A DNA stretch of 64,000 bases from UBA10649 sp965278945 (GTDB taxonomy: Bacteria; Actinomycetota; Actinomycetes; S36-B12), in contig OZ257128.1 of the NCBI GenBank assembly GCA_965278945.1, positions 2,914,001 through 2,978,000 on the forward strand, given 5' to 3'. Made by a program: the position numbers and the translations under genes. Shown in pieces: positions 42,038 through 49,730 of the stretch; positions within the stretch are counted from its first letter, which is position 1; every line of letters begins with the position of its first letter. Under the pieces are notes generated by a model that made no database searches, was not told where the DNA came from, and was given only the letters and a program-made list of their open reading frames with translations.

Positions 42038-43165
42038 CTAGGTGCCTTCGGCACCGACCTGATCGAGGAACGTGACCTGATTGCCGCCCGCGCGCTTGCC
42101 TGCGTACAGAGCCGCATCGAGCAACTCGAGGGGCAGACCGTGCGGAGGCACCATGGCCACGCCGATCGACGCACTGAGCGCGACACGGTCCCATGGCGTG
42201 GGCAGGCGCACCGACGAGAGGCTCTCCAGGATCCGCTCGCCCACCTGGACGCCCGCAGTACTGTCGAGCCCGGGCAGGACCAGCAAGAACTCGTCGCCAC
42301 CCATCCGGATGACCACATCCTGTGGCCTCGTGACCTGGAGAAGGGACTGCGCCGCAGCGACGAGCGCAGCATCGCCGGCAGTGTGACCGTAAACGTCGTT
42401 GATGTCCTTCAGGCCATCGAGATCCACAAGGAGCGCGGTGAGCCGTACCGGCGAGTCGAGCGTCGGCGAGGACATGAAGCGCGACAAATACCGGCGATTG
42501 TGAAGTCCCGTGAGCGGTTGCGCGGAGTCGATGCTCGTCACGAGCATCTGCGTGACCGCGGCGAGCCGGCGCTCAGTGTGGCTCGGCGTCGTCTCCCGTG
42601 CCGCGAGAATCGCGGCGTCGGCAGCAGCGCGCACGGAGACCTCCACTCGGGCCCCCATCAGTCCCAAGATGCGGCAGGCCTCCGCGGCCGCATCGGCCGA
42701 ACTGAAGGACCACCGAGCGGTGAACAGTCGGGAGACCTCCAACGAGGTCTCACCGTCCATGAGGTCGTGGTCATCGCTGGCGACGAGGGCGGTTCCGAGC
42801 GCGCCGTCGACGACAACGAGGGCCCATTCCAGCGCCAAAGCCTCCGCGGTGTCCAGGCTGACGGCGGTGACGCCCGGAGGCATGTCATGAGCAGGTCCCG
42901 CGAACCCCACGATGCACAGCGCACCGTCCGCGGCTATCCGCGCGTACCTGTCACGTTCGGCCTCGAAGTACTCAGGGCGCTGGAACAGGCCGATCAGGAG
43001 GGGAGGCATCTGAGTCGGGCCGGTATCTCGGCCGACTTCGAGTGACCGCTCCATCGCGTGGCTCAGAGCGGTGAGACTGCGCTTCGACGCTGCGAAGTTG
43101 CGCACTGCATCCGATGCCATGGCTGCTCCGGCCGACGAGATACGCAGATTGACCCGGCTCAGCAT
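42038..43165 (-). CDS. DICT-GGDEF diguanylate cyclase
   Basis: This 375-residue cytoplasmic protein makes cyclic di-GMP. About residues 1-205 include a DICT-type sensor domain (VSLDTAEALALEWALVVVDG and RLFTARWSFSSADA), and about 210-370 the GGDEF domain. The active site RMGGDEFLLV is intact. An inhibitory RxxD site (RPQD) lies exactly five residues before GGDEF, so product inhibition is expected. DDLDGLKDIND-type metal residues are present as LLVDLDGLKDIND. There are no membrane helices. The ATG at 43165 gives about 50 residues before the DICT domain. The DICT ligand is unknown. Confidence 0.9.
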   Translation of the reverse strand: MLSRVNLRISSAGAAMASDAVRNFAASKRSLTALSHAMERSLEVGRDTGPTQMPPLLIGLFQRPEYFEAERDRYARIAADGALCIVGFAGPAHDMPPGVTAVSLDTAEALALEWALVVVDGALGTALVASDDHDLMDGETSLEVSRLFTARWSFSSADAAAEACRILGLMGARVEVSVRAAADAAILAARETTPSHTERRLAAVTQMLVTSIDSAQPLTGLHNRRYLSRFMSSPTLDSPVRLTALLVDLDGLKDINDVYGHTAGDAALVAAAQSLLQVTRPQDVVIRMGGDEFLLVLPGLDSTAGVQVGERILESLSSVRLPTPWDRVALSASIGVAMVPPHGLPLELLDAALYAGKRAGGNQVTFLDQVGAEGT

Positions 43166-43226
43166 GGTCGAATGCCTTCACGGGATCAACCCCGATCAGG
43201 CAGTTCGGGTCGCGGCGAGCAGAAAG

Positions 43227-43271
43227 GACGAGGCCGATCGACGTAGGGGGATGACGTCGATCGGCCTCGTC
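43227..43271 (-). terminator. Strong hairpin after the fasciclin gene
   Basis: Perfect 18-base arms (43227-43244 and 43254-43271, GACGAGGCCGATCGACGT and its complement) enclose a 9-base loop. It begins 6 bases after the fasciclin stop on the minus strand, and CTTTCT follows. It is a good intrinsic-type terminator for the fasciclin transcript. Confidence 0.85.
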
Positions 43272-43277
43272 GGCCCG

Positions 43278-43916
43278 CTACTTCGTGGGCATCAGCACTG
43301 CGTCGATGCCGTGCGCCACCTGCTTGTTGCCCTTGTTGATGTCCACCTGCGTGAGGATCACGCGGGGATTCGGGAGAGCGGTGTTGTAGTCGCCGAGAAT
43401 GATCGCCGGCGCCTTTGTGACCTTTACGCGGATGACCTTGCCTGGCAGCGCGGTCTTCAACTTGGCTCCATTCGCCTTCAGTGCATCGCCGGAGAGAATC
43501 GGCGCCCCGGGGACGACGTGGTACTCGAGGACCTGCTCCACCGTGTCGACACCCAGGCCTGCGACTGCAGCGAACGCGGCAGCCTCGGTCTTCACGTCCT
43601 TGCCTGACAGAGCGCTCGCGAGGTTGACGAATGCCTGATCATTCGGGATGAAGGCGGTCACGGCGGTCGTGCCGTCAGTAAGCACCTTCACCGGAGAGTT
43701 TGGCTTGGCCGCCAGGACGGTCTCGACCGCCTTGGTCACGATGTCGTAGTCCGTGAAGTCCTTGTCGAACTTCGCCTGGCCAGCCTTGAGCACTGTCGCG
43801 AGCGAGACCGTGCCGTCATTTGCGGCGCTGGCCGCCGGCGCGGTGAGCACGAGACCGATGGGAACAAGGAGGGCGGCAGCGGTCGCTGCCCCCCGGAGTG
43901 CACGCTTGGCAACCAT
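43278..43916 (-). CDS. Secreted fasciclin-domain protein
   Basis: This 212-residue exported protein has a signal peptide ending near APAASAANDG and one fasciclin (FAS1) domain. The two conserved FAS1 blocks are TAFIPNDQAF and the C-terminal AHGIDAVLMP, with the central LEYHVVPG between them. Mycobacterial homologues are the MPT70/MPT83 antigens, controlled by SigK. Here the gene is divergent from a sigma/anti-sigma pair and has a promoter matching that of the sigma gene. A GAAGGAAGG ribosome site precedes the ATG. An adhesion or surface role is inferred from the domain. Confidence 0.92.
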   Translation of the reverse strand: MVAKRALRGAATAAALLVPIGLVLTAPAASAANDGTVSLATVLKAGQAKFDKDFTDYDIVTKAVETVLAAKPNSPVKVLTDGTTAVTAFIPNDQAFVNLASALSGKDVKTEAAAFAAVAGLGVDTVEQVLEYHVVPGAPILSGDALKANGAKLKTALPGKVIRVKVTKAPAIILGDYNTALPNPRVILTQVDINKGNKQVAHGIDAVLMPTK

Positions 43917-43964
43917 TGAGTGACCCTTCCTTCGAGTTCGCCCCCAGCGGGCGAGTCACAAGTA

Positions 43965-43992
43965 GTTCCGGCCCCCAGCCGGATCTGGATGC
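43965..43992 (-). promoter_or_regulatory. Predicted SigK-type promoter of the fasciclin gene
   Basis: Read on the minus strand: -35 GCATCC (43987-43992), a 16-base spacer, and -10 CGGAAC (43965-43970). The flanks are the same as in the sigK promoter: AGAT after the -35 and TA after the -10. The -10 differs at one base from the CCGAAC used on the other side. Confidence 0.7.
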
Positions 43993-44036
43993 ACGCGGGA
44001 ACGACGCACTTTGGTTCAGTCCGGTTGCCGGCTTTT

Positions 44037-44064
44037 GCATCCAGATGCAGGCTTTCCACCGAAC
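44037..44064 (+). promoter_or_regulatory. Predicted SigK-type promoter of sigK-rskA
   Basis: -35 GCATCC (44037-44042), a 16-base spacer and -10 CCGAAC (44059-44064). This is close to the CCATCC / CCGAAT elements reported for mycobacterial SigK. Transcription would begin near 44071, about 28 bases before the sigma start. It implies autoregulation. Confidence 0.7.
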
Positions 44065-44098
44065 TAGTACAAGGACGGCACCAGAACGGAGGGAAACC

Positions 44099-44713
44099 AT
44101 GGACCGGTCGGGGAGAGCGATCTCCGCCAAGGCTGATCCGGGCAACCCATCGCGCACCGATCTCCATGTCAACGATGACTTGGCGGTTGAACGTCGGTTC
44201 GCGAGCGGAAGCGAGGAAGGCCTAGCTGCCGCCTACCAGCGCTGGTCCTCGCTGGTCTACACAGTCGCCTTGCGGAGCACGGGAAGTGCGGACGACGCTG
44301 CGGACATCACCCAAGCGGTGTTCGTCGCCGCCTGGCGCGGGAGGAGTGGGTTTGACGAGGCGAAGGGATCCCTTGCTGGCTGGCTCATGTCGATTACCCG
44401 CAGGCGGATTGCCGACCACTGGGAGGACCGCTCGAGGCAGACGCGTCGACTGAGAGTCGTCGCGGAGACTCTCGATGATGAGGTTGCGGTGCCGGCCGCC
44501 GATTCCGTCGTCGATCGAGTACTGCTTGCGGATGAGCTTGACCGGCTTGGCGAGCCTCAACGACGGATCATGGAACTGGCGTTCTTTCAGGACTTGACCC
44601 ACGCACAGATCGCGGGCCTCCTGAACGTGCCGCTGGGTACCGTCAAGAGCCACATCCGTCGATCACTGGATCGACTTCGCATCAGATTGGAGGTGGATGG
44701 TGTCGCACAGTGA
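44099..44713 (+). CDS. sigK: ECF sigma factor, SigK-like
   Basis: This 204-residue sigma-70 family factor has region 2 (about residues 36-105, VYTVALRSTGSADDAADITQAVFVAAW and SLAGWLMSITRRRIADHW) and region 4 (about 140-195, RRIMELAFFQDLTHAQIAGLLNVPLGTVKSHIRRSL). It directs RNA polymerase to a small set of promoters and is held by the anti-sigma factor encoded next. An N-terminal extension of about 30 residues precedes region 2. The ATG at 44099 follows a GGAGGG site and gives a better start than the open frame continuing upstream, which would run through the promoter. It overlaps the anti-sigma gene by 17 bases. Confidence 0.9.
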   Translation: MDRSGRAISAKADPGNPSRTDLHVNDDLAVERRFASGSEEGLAAAYQRWSSLVYTVALRSTGSADDAADITQAVFVAAWRGRSGFDEAKGSLAGWLMSITRRRIADHWEDRSRQTRRLRVVAETLDDEVAVPAADSVVDRVLLADELDRLGEPQRRIMELAFFQDLTHAQIAGLLNVPLGTVKSHIRRSLDRLRIRLEVDGVAQ

Positions 44714-45392
44714 TGACGACGTGCTGTCGCTGATGGCTCTCGGAGAGTCGGTTGGACCTGCCGACGAGCAGCACGTGGCTTCGTGCCCGCGATGCCAAAG
44801 CCGCCTGGATCAGCTCTCCGCCGTCGTGGGCACCGCTCGGACCGTGACTGCAGATGATCATCCGGTCGCACCGCCCGATTCCGTATGGCAGGCAGTCAGT
44901 TCTGAACTAGAGCTTGCCTCAGACATCGTTGACGCGAGGGTCTCCACCGGAGGTGCTCGACGGAGCAGGCTATGGATCATTGCTGCATCGGCAGCGCTGA
45001 TCGGAGCAGTGGTCGGCGGGTCGGCCGTCGCGGCAGTCATCGCGCAACAGCCGAATGAGGCCGTCGTTGCTAGCGCGGAGCTAACTCAGATGGACGCATC
45101 CGGACTAGCCGGAACGGCGACCATCAAGGCGGGTCAAGATGGAGCCACGCTCACCGTGAACGTTCCAGGACTTCAACCGATCGACGGGTACTACGAGGTC
45201 TGGATGGCGACCGAAGACGCGTCAACGATGGTGTCTATCGGCACGCTCGTACCGGGTCTCCAAGAGACCTTCTACCTTCCGGCGGGGATGACTGTAGGAA
45301 AGTTCCCAGTTGTCGACGTATCGATCGAGCACTTTGACGGCGACGCGACGCACAGCGCGCAAAGCGTCGTGCGGGGGCAACTGAATACCTGA
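44697..45392 (+). CDS. rskA: Transmembrane anti-sigma factor, RskA-like
   Basis: This 231-residue inner-membrane protein binds and silences the upstream sigma factor. The cytoplasmic N-terminus has a zinc anti-sigma motif, EQHVASCPRCQ (His-x3-Cys-x2-Cys, residues 24-31). One membrane helix lies at about residues 92-117 (LWIIAASAALIGAVVGGSAVA). The extracytoplasmic C-terminus carries the anti-sigma-K pattern DGYYEVWMATEDASTMVSIG and LPAGMTVGKFPVVDVSIEHFDG. Release probably requires regulated proteolysis, as for RskA, with no protease gene in the window. It ends 4 bases before the convergent HxlR gene. Confidence 0.9.
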   Translation: MVSHSDDDVLSLMALGESVGPADEQHVASCPRCQSRLDQLSAVVGTARTVTADDHPVAPPDSVWQAVSSELELASDIVDARVSTGGARRSRLWIIAASAALIGAVVGGSAVAAVIAQQPNEAVVASAELTQMDASGLAGTATIKAGQDGATLTVNVPGLQPIDGYYEVWMATEDASTMVSIGTLVPGLQETFYLPAGMTVGKFPVVDVSIEHFDGDATHSAQSVVRGQLNT

Positions 45393-45396
45393 TCGT

Positions 45397-45762
45397 TCAG
45401 CGAGACGTGTCGTACTCACGTCGCGAGTCAATGATCGAGACCATGTGGTCGCGCGCCCAGGCATCGAGAGCCGCGAGCGGCTCGCGCAAGGTGAGTCCAA
45501 GATCGGTGAGCTCGTACTCCACGTGCGGCGGGACGACCGGGAACACCGTTCGCCGTACGAGCCCATCGCGCTCGAGGCCGCGCAGCGTCTGCGTGAGCAT
45601 CTTCTGGCTGATGCCCCCGATGCGGCGGCCCAGTTCGCTGAAGCGCTGGGGTCCGGAGGTGAGTGCTCCAATGATGAGGACCGACCAGCGATCCCCGATC
45701 CGGTCGAGCGCCTCACGGCTCGGGCAGTCGCGCGTATAGGGATCCCAGACCAGCTCCGTCAT
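45397..45762 (-). CDS. HxlR-family transcriptional regulator
   Basis: This 121-residue winged-helix protein has the start DCPSREALDRIGDRWSVLII, where the conserved Cys may sense redox state, and a recognition helix ISQKMLTQTLRGLERDGLV followed by the wing VEYELTDLG. It acts as a dimer. It is divergent from an NmrA-type quinone reductase gene. In known pairs of this kind the HxlR protein represses the reductase gene and releases it on oxidative or quinone stress. Confidence 0.9.
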   Translation of the reverse strand: MTELVWDPYTRDCPSREALDRIGDRWSVLIIGALTSGPQRFSELGRRIGGISQKMLTQTLRGLERDGLVRRTVFPVVPPHVEYELTDLGLTLREPLAALDAWARDHMVSIIDSRREYDTSR

Positions 45763-45782
45763 TCCTTAAGTATCCGCCTGGT

Positions 45783-45809
45783 GAGTACCGCACTTCAAGG
45801 TGCCTACTC
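45783..45809. promoter_or_regulatory. Candidate HxlR operator
   Basis: An imperfect inverted repeat, GAGTACCGCAC ... GTGCCTACTC (one base of asymmetry, 6-base centre), lies in the 120-base gap between the divergent HxlR and quinone-reductase genes. It is the most symmetric element there and a reasonable binding site for the dimeric regulator. Confidence 0.5.
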
Positions 45810-45882
45810 TCCATTGGGAAGTGTCGATGTGGCCACCGCGTTGCAGCGGATGGAAAGCCACCCACTGCCCTCAGGAGAAGCC

Positions 45883-46743
45883 ATGTCCATCGTCGTCACC
45901 GGAGCAACAGGCCACTTCGGCCGCCTCGTCGTGGAGAGCCTCCTCGAGCGCGGCGTACCCGCCGCCACCATCACCGCGACCGGCCGCGATGTCGCGAAGA
46001 TCGCCGACCTCGCCGCTCAAGGCGTGCAGGTCGCCCGGGCGGACTTCACCGACCCCGCCTCGCTCATCGCCGCATTCGCCGGTGCGCACAAGGTGCTGCT
46101 CGTCTCGGGCAGCGAGGTCGGCCAGCGCGCGTCCCAGCATCGTGCGGCCATTGACGCCGCCCGGGAGGCAGGAGTGGGCTTCCTCGTCTACACCAGCATC
46201 CTCAAGGCGGACACGTCATCGCTGGCACTTGCCGAGGAGCACCTGGACACAGAGGCGTACCTCGGCGAGTCCGGACTCGACTACGCCATCCTGCGCAACG
46301 GCTGGTACCTGGAGAACTACACCGGGCAGGTGGCAACGTACTTGGCCGTCGGCGTAGCGGGCGCCGCTGGTGACGGTCGGGTGAGTGCTGCGACCCGCGC
46401 GGATCTTGCCGAGGCCGCGGCGGCGATTCTCACCCGGGACGTCGCGAGCGGCACGATCGTCGAGCTCGGCGGCGCCGGCTTCACGCTGTCGCAGCTGGCC
46501 GCGGAACTGTCGACCGCGAGCGGTCAGGACATCGGCTACGCGAATCTCACCGAGGATGAGTACGCCGACGTGCTCGTGCAGGCCGGACTTCCGCCAGCGT
46601 TCGCCGCGGTCCTCGCCGACTCCGACAGGGGACTGTCGATCGGCGACCTCGAGACCGATCCTGCGCCCCTGACGGAGCTCATCGGCCGCGCCCCGACCAC
46701 GATGCGCGAGGCAGTCGCTGCGGCGGTCGCTGCGGCCGCGTGA
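45883..46743 (+). CDS. NmrA-type NAD(P)H:quinone oxidoreductase
   Basis: This 286-residue atypical SDR begins MSIVVTGATGHFGRLVVESLLERG with the GxxGxxG nucleotide site. VLLVSGSEVGQRASQHRAAIDAAREAGV and YTSILKADTSSLALAEEHLDTEAYL follow, which is the pattern of QorB/YtfG-like quinone reductases. It probably detoxifies quinones or electrophiles using NADPH. The ATG at 45883 has AGGAGAAG upstream; the frame is open further upstream but that part is antisense to the HxlR gene. Its partner regulator is divergent. Confidence 0.88.
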   Translation: MSIVVTGATGHFGRLVVESLLERGVPAATITATGRDVAKIADLAAQGVQVARADFTDPASLIAAFAGAHKVLLVSGSEVGQRASQHRAAIDAAREAGVGFLVYTSILKADTSSLALAEEHLDTEAYLGESGLDYAILRNGWYLENYTGQVATYLAVGVAGAAGDGRVSAATRADLAEAAAAILTRDVASGTIVELGGAGFTLSQLAAELSTASGQDIGYANLTEDEYADVLVQAGLPPAFAAVLADSDRGLSIGDLETDPAPLTELIGRAPTTMREAVAAAVAAAA

Positions 46744-46749
46744 AGGCGG

Positions 46750-46766
46750 AGCCTGATGATCAGGCT
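46750..46766. terminator. Short hairpin between convergent quinone-reductase and dnaB genes
   Basis: AGCCTGAT-G-ATCAGGCT is a 17-base near-perfect palindrome over the dnaB stop, with the quinone-reductase stop 7 bases away. It could act as a bidirectional terminator. The loop is tight, so it is a weak call. Confidence 0.45.
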
Positions 46767-48118
46767 TGCGCCATGTCGACGAAGCGCGAGTAATGTCCTT
46801 GGAACGCAACAGTGATGGTCGCGGTCGGACCGTTGCGGTGCTTGGCGATGATGAAGTCGGCCTCGCCTGCCCGCGGGGACTCGCGTTCGTACGCGTCCTC
46901 GCGGTGCAGGAGGATCACGATGTCGGCGTCCTGCTCGAGTGAACCCGACTCACGCAGGTCCGAGAGCATCGGCTTCTTGTCAACGCGCTGCTCAGCACCA
47001 CGGTTCAGCTGGCTGATCGCGACGACGGGGACGTCGAGTTCCTTGGCCAGCAGCTTCAGCGACCGCGAGAACTCCGAGACCTCCTGCTGACGGCTCTCGA
47101 CCTTCTTGCCGCTGGTCATCAGCTGCAGGTAGTCGATGACCACAAGGCGTAGTTCGTGACGCTGCTTGAGTCGTCGGCACTTCGCGCGAATCTCCATCAA
47201 CGTGAGGTTCGGGGAGTCATCGATGAACATGGGGGCGTCGTGCGCGGTGCCCATCATCGGAGCGAGCTTGTCCCACTCGCGATCGCTCATCATGCCCGAG
47301 CGCATGTGATGGAGCGGCACCTGAGCCTCGGCGGACAGCAGTCGCATGGCGATCTCGTTGCGGCTCATCTCCAGCGAGAAGATCACGCTCGCCAGGCCGT
47401 TCTTCAAGGACGCATGGCGGGCCATGTCCAGGCCCAGGGTCGACTTTCCGACGGCCGGGCGAGCAGCCACGATGATCAGCTGGCCGGGATGCAGGCCGTT
47501 GGTAAGGCTGTCGAGCTCGGCGAATCCCGTCGGCACGCCGATCATCTCGCCGCCGCGATTTTGGATCGCTTCGATCTCGTTCCATGCGCTGTTCATGACG
47601 GCGCTGAGCGGTGCGTAGTCCTCGCTCGCACGCCGGTCGGTGACGTCGTAGACCTCGGCCTGCGCGCGGTCGACCATGTCGTCGACCTCGCCCGTGCCCG
47701 CGTATCCCATCTGCACGATCCGGGTGCCGGCCTCTACCAGGCGCCGCAGGATGGCCTGCTCGCGCACGATCCGGCCGTAGTACGCGGCGTTCGCCGCCGT
47801 GGAGACCATCGACACGAGGGTGTGCAGGTACGGAGCCCCGCCGATGCGGCCGATGTCACCGGACTTGGTCAACTCGGCGGCAACGGTGACGGCGTCGGCC
47901 GGCTCACCGCGGCCGTATAGGTCGAGGATCATGCCGTAAATCGCCGCGTGAGCGGGACGGTAGAAGTCACCCTCGCGAAGGACCTCGACGACGTCGGCGA
48001 TCGCGTCCTTGCTCAAGAGCATGGCGCCGATGACGGACTGCTCCGCCGCGACGTCGTTGGGGGGCGTGCGGTCGGGACCGCGCGTCTCCTCGGCCGGGTG
48101 CAACTCGGTGACGCTCAC
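46760..48118 (-). CDS. dnaB: Replicative DNA helicase DnaB
   Basis: This hexameric 5'-3' helicase drives the replication fork. The 452-residue protein has the N-terminal primase-interaction domain (NDVAAEQSVIGAMLLSKDAI...FYRPAHAAIY) and the RecA-like domain with Walker A ARPAVGKST and LVVIDYLQLM, then SQLNRGAEQRVDKKPMLSDLRESGSLEQDADIV. No intein interrupts it. The GTG at 48118 is preferred to the GTG at 48130 because an AGGAGG site lies 5 to 10 bases before it. It lies downstream of the ribosomal-protein/SSB cluster but separated from it by several genes. Confidence 0.97.
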   Translation of the reverse strand: MSVTELHPAEETRGPDRTPPNDVAAEQSVIGAMLLSKDAIADVVEVLREGDFYRPAHAAIYGMILDLYGRGEPADAVTVAAELTKSGDIGRIGGAPYLHTLVSMVSTAANAAYYGRIVREQAILRRLVEAGTRIVQMGYAGTGEVDDMVDRAQAEVYDVTDRRASEDYAPLSAVMNSAWNEIEAIQNRGGEMIGVPTGFAELDSLTNGLHPGQLIIVAARPAVGKSTLGLDMARHASLKNGLASVIFSLEMSRNEIAMRLLSAEAQVPLHHMRSGMMSDREWDKLAPMMGTAHDAPMFIDDSPNLTLMEIRAKCRRLKQRHELRLVVIDYLQLMTSGKKVESRQQEVSEFSRSLKLLAKELDVPVVAISQLNRGAEQRVDKKPMLSDLRESGSLEQDADIVILLHREDAYERESPRAGEADFIIAKHRNGPTATITVAFQGHYSRFVDMAQA

Positions 48119-48252
48119 AGTCCTCCTCACGTCCGTATGCCAATGTCGGGGTGTGCGTGTCCTGTGTACCGCACCGGGCTGACGCGCCTTCCGAACCGTA
48201 GGGACGACACTCCGACGTGTCCATCGCGGCTGTGGACAGACCTGTGGATTAC

Positions 48253-48311
48253 TTGGGGATGACCCGCCTCAACTCTCACCCCTACTTGGGGACAAGTTGG
48301 GGATTCAACTT
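48253..48311. repeat. TTGGGGA direct repeats and a small palindrome
   Basis: In the 288-base gap between divergent dnaB and the phosphatase gene, TTGGGGA occurs at 48253-48259, 48286-48292 and 48297-48303. The last copy is inside AAGTTG-gggatt-CAACTT (48294-48311). These may be protein-binding sites for either promoter; nothing proves it. The rest of the gap shows no gene. Confidence 0.45.
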
Positions 48312-48406
48312 CTGTCTCGGGCCGTGATCCCTCGTGCGAACGGGCCTAACGTCGTCCCAAGCCTGTGGAGGAAAAGTTCTTCCTCGTGATCGCTAGCCTT
48401 CTGGCC

Positions 48407-48901
48407 ATGTACCGCATCACCGTCGTGTGCCTGGGCAATATCTGTCGCTCGCCGATCGGTGAGGCGGTGCTCCGTGCCCGCGTCGACGAGGCCGGGCTCT
48501 CGAGTCAGGTGAGCGTCGATTCGGCCGGCACGGGCGACTGGCACCTGGGCCAGGGCGCCAACCCGCGCAGCATCGCGGTGCTCGCCGAGCACGACTACCT
48601 GCTCGACCACCGGGCCAGGCAGATCACCTCGGACTGGTTCGCGGACATCGACCTCGTGCTGGCCATGGATGCGGCGAACTACGCCGACCTGCAGCGGATG
48701 CACGTCGGGGCCCGTGCCGAACTGCGCATGTACCGCTCATTCGATCCGGAGCTGGCGCACCTGCGCGAACCCGACCCCGAGCTGGACGTTCCCGATCCCT
48801 ATTACGGCGGCCCTGAGGACTTCCTCGACGTACTGCGCATGGTCGAACGTGCGAGCGGCGGCGTGGTTGCCCACGCCGCCGCTCGTCTTGCGTCCTCGTA
48901 G
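48407..48901 (+). CDS. Low-molecular-weight protein-tyrosine phosphatase
   Basis: This is a 164-residue enzyme of the arsenate-reductase/LMW-PTP fold. The P-loop CLGNICRS (Cys8-x5-Arg14) starts at residue 8, and the catalytic acid Asp is in the C-terminal EPDPELDVPDPYYGG loop. It removes phosphate from tyrosine, probably on tyrosine-kinase or polysaccharide-export substrates. The ATG at 48407 is used; a GTG 14 codons upstream is open but neither has a good ribosome site. A strong hairpin lies within the last codons of the gene. Confidence 0.92.
   Translation: MYRITVVCLGNICRSPIGEAVLRARVDEAGLSSQVSVDSAGTGDWHLGQGANPRSIAVLAEHDYLLDHRARQITSDWFADIDLVLAMDAANYADLQRMHVGARAELRMYRSFDPELAHLREPDPELDVPDPYYGGPEDFLDVLRMVERASGGVVAHAAARLASS
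48852..48885 (+). terminator. Hairpin inside the 3' end of the phosphatase gene
   Basis: Perfect 15-base arms (48852-48866 and 48871-48885, CGAGCGGCGGCGTGG and its complement) enclose a 4-base loop, ending 16 bases before the stop codon. The gene converges on a DUF805 gene only 4 bases away, so the terminator may have been pushed into coding sequence. Confidence 0.6.
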
Positions 48902-48905
48902 CCGC

Positions 48906-49262
48906 CTACGCGGCGGGTGGCGGTCCGTAGGCGTTGGCGCTCGGATTGCCCGGCTGCACCCAGAACACGATCAGGATGATGATGCCGACGCAGGGGATGA
49001 TCCCCAGCAGCTGCAGCCAACCCGACTTACCGGTGTCATGGAGCCTGCGGCAACCGACGGCGATCGTGGCCAGCCACAAGATCAGGTAGATGACGTAGGC
49101 CAGGAACATGATGAATCCGCTGCCGCGGCCGAAGATCAGGCCGTTGACGGCATTGATGATGAAGATCAGGAGCACCCACCACCAGAACGCCGGGCGCGAT
49201 GCGCGGCCCTCGAAGTTGGTGATGTTGGCGAATCCCGAGGAGATTGCTTGGCCGAAAGTCAT
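48906..49262 (-). CDS. DUF805 membrane protein (copy 1)
   Basis: This 118-residue protein has three to four membrane helices. The DUF805 pattern is visible: SGFANITNFEGRASRPAFWWWVL at the start, VGCRRLHDTGKSGWLQLLGIIP and FWVQPGNPSANAYGPPP at the end. The function of the family is unknown. The ATG at 49262 has GGAGG 5 bases upstream, and an in-frame start 9 codons earlier was rejected. It is the first of three related genes in this stretch. Confidence 0.85.
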   Translation of the reverse strand: MTFGQAISSGFANITNFEGRASRPAFWWWVLLIFIINAVNGLIFGRGSGFIMFLAYVIYLILWLATIAVGCRRLHDTGKSGWLQLLGIIPCVGIIILIVFWVQPGNPSANAYGPPPAA

Positions 49263-49329
49263 TGGTCCTCCTGCATTGCGCACCGACATGGCGCGCTACG
49301 CCCACATTGTTCTGCGAATGCGAACGGGA

Positions 49330-49354
49330 GGCCAGTCCTTCGACAGAACTGGCC
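49330..49354. terminator. Hairpin between DUF805 copy 1 and the DUF4190 gene
   Basis: Ten-base arms with one mismatch (GGCCAGTCCT ... AGAACTGGCC) and a 5-base loop lie 32 bases after the DUF4190 stop. It probably ends the DUF4190 transcript. Confidence 0.5.
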
Positions 49355-49386
49355 CCCCGGCGCGTCGTGCTTGTGGTCGGCCTAAC

Positions 49387-49680
49387 TCAGTTGTTGCTCA
49401 CCGAGATGATGATCGCGACGATGATGCCGATGATCGACAAGATCAGGCCGATGATGCCGAGCCAGTAACCAGCCTTCGCGACACCGCCGTTGGTGGCAAG
49501 ACCCTGCTCGGCGCGCTTCATGCCGATGCGGCCGAACACGATCGCCAGGATCGAGCCGATGATGCCAAGGCACAGGAACTGCAGGATCCCCAGGACGAGC
49601 GCTGCGGTGCCCATGCCGTTCTGCGGCACGGGCGCTGCCGCGGCGGGGACGGGCGGCGGTGCTGCTGGGTAGTCGGTCAT
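49387..49680 (-). CDS. Small membrane protein with DUF4190-like domain
   Basis: This 97-residue protein has a Pro/Ala-rich N-terminus and two membrane helices: MGTAALVLGILQFLCLGIIGSILAIVFG and AGYWLGIIGLILSIIGIIVAIIISV. Such proteins are DUF4190-like and of unknown role. The ATG at 49680 has GGGAG nearby. It sits between two DUF805 genes, which suggests a shared membrane function. Confidence 0.75.
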   Translation of the reverse strand: MTDYPAAPPPVPAAAAPVPQNGMGTAALVLGILQFLCLGIIGSILAIVFGRIGMKRAEQGLATNGGVAKAGYWLGIIGLILSIIGIIVAIIISVSNN

Positions 49681-49730
49681 GTGGTGCTCCCGTTCTCTAA
49701 GACGATGATTGGTTGTCGGACTGTAGTGGG

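Noticed and set aside
48243..48251. TGTGGATTA, one base from a DnaA box, near dnaB
   Set aside because: A single degenerate box without an AT-rich stretch or dnaA/dnaN genes nearby does not support a replication origin.
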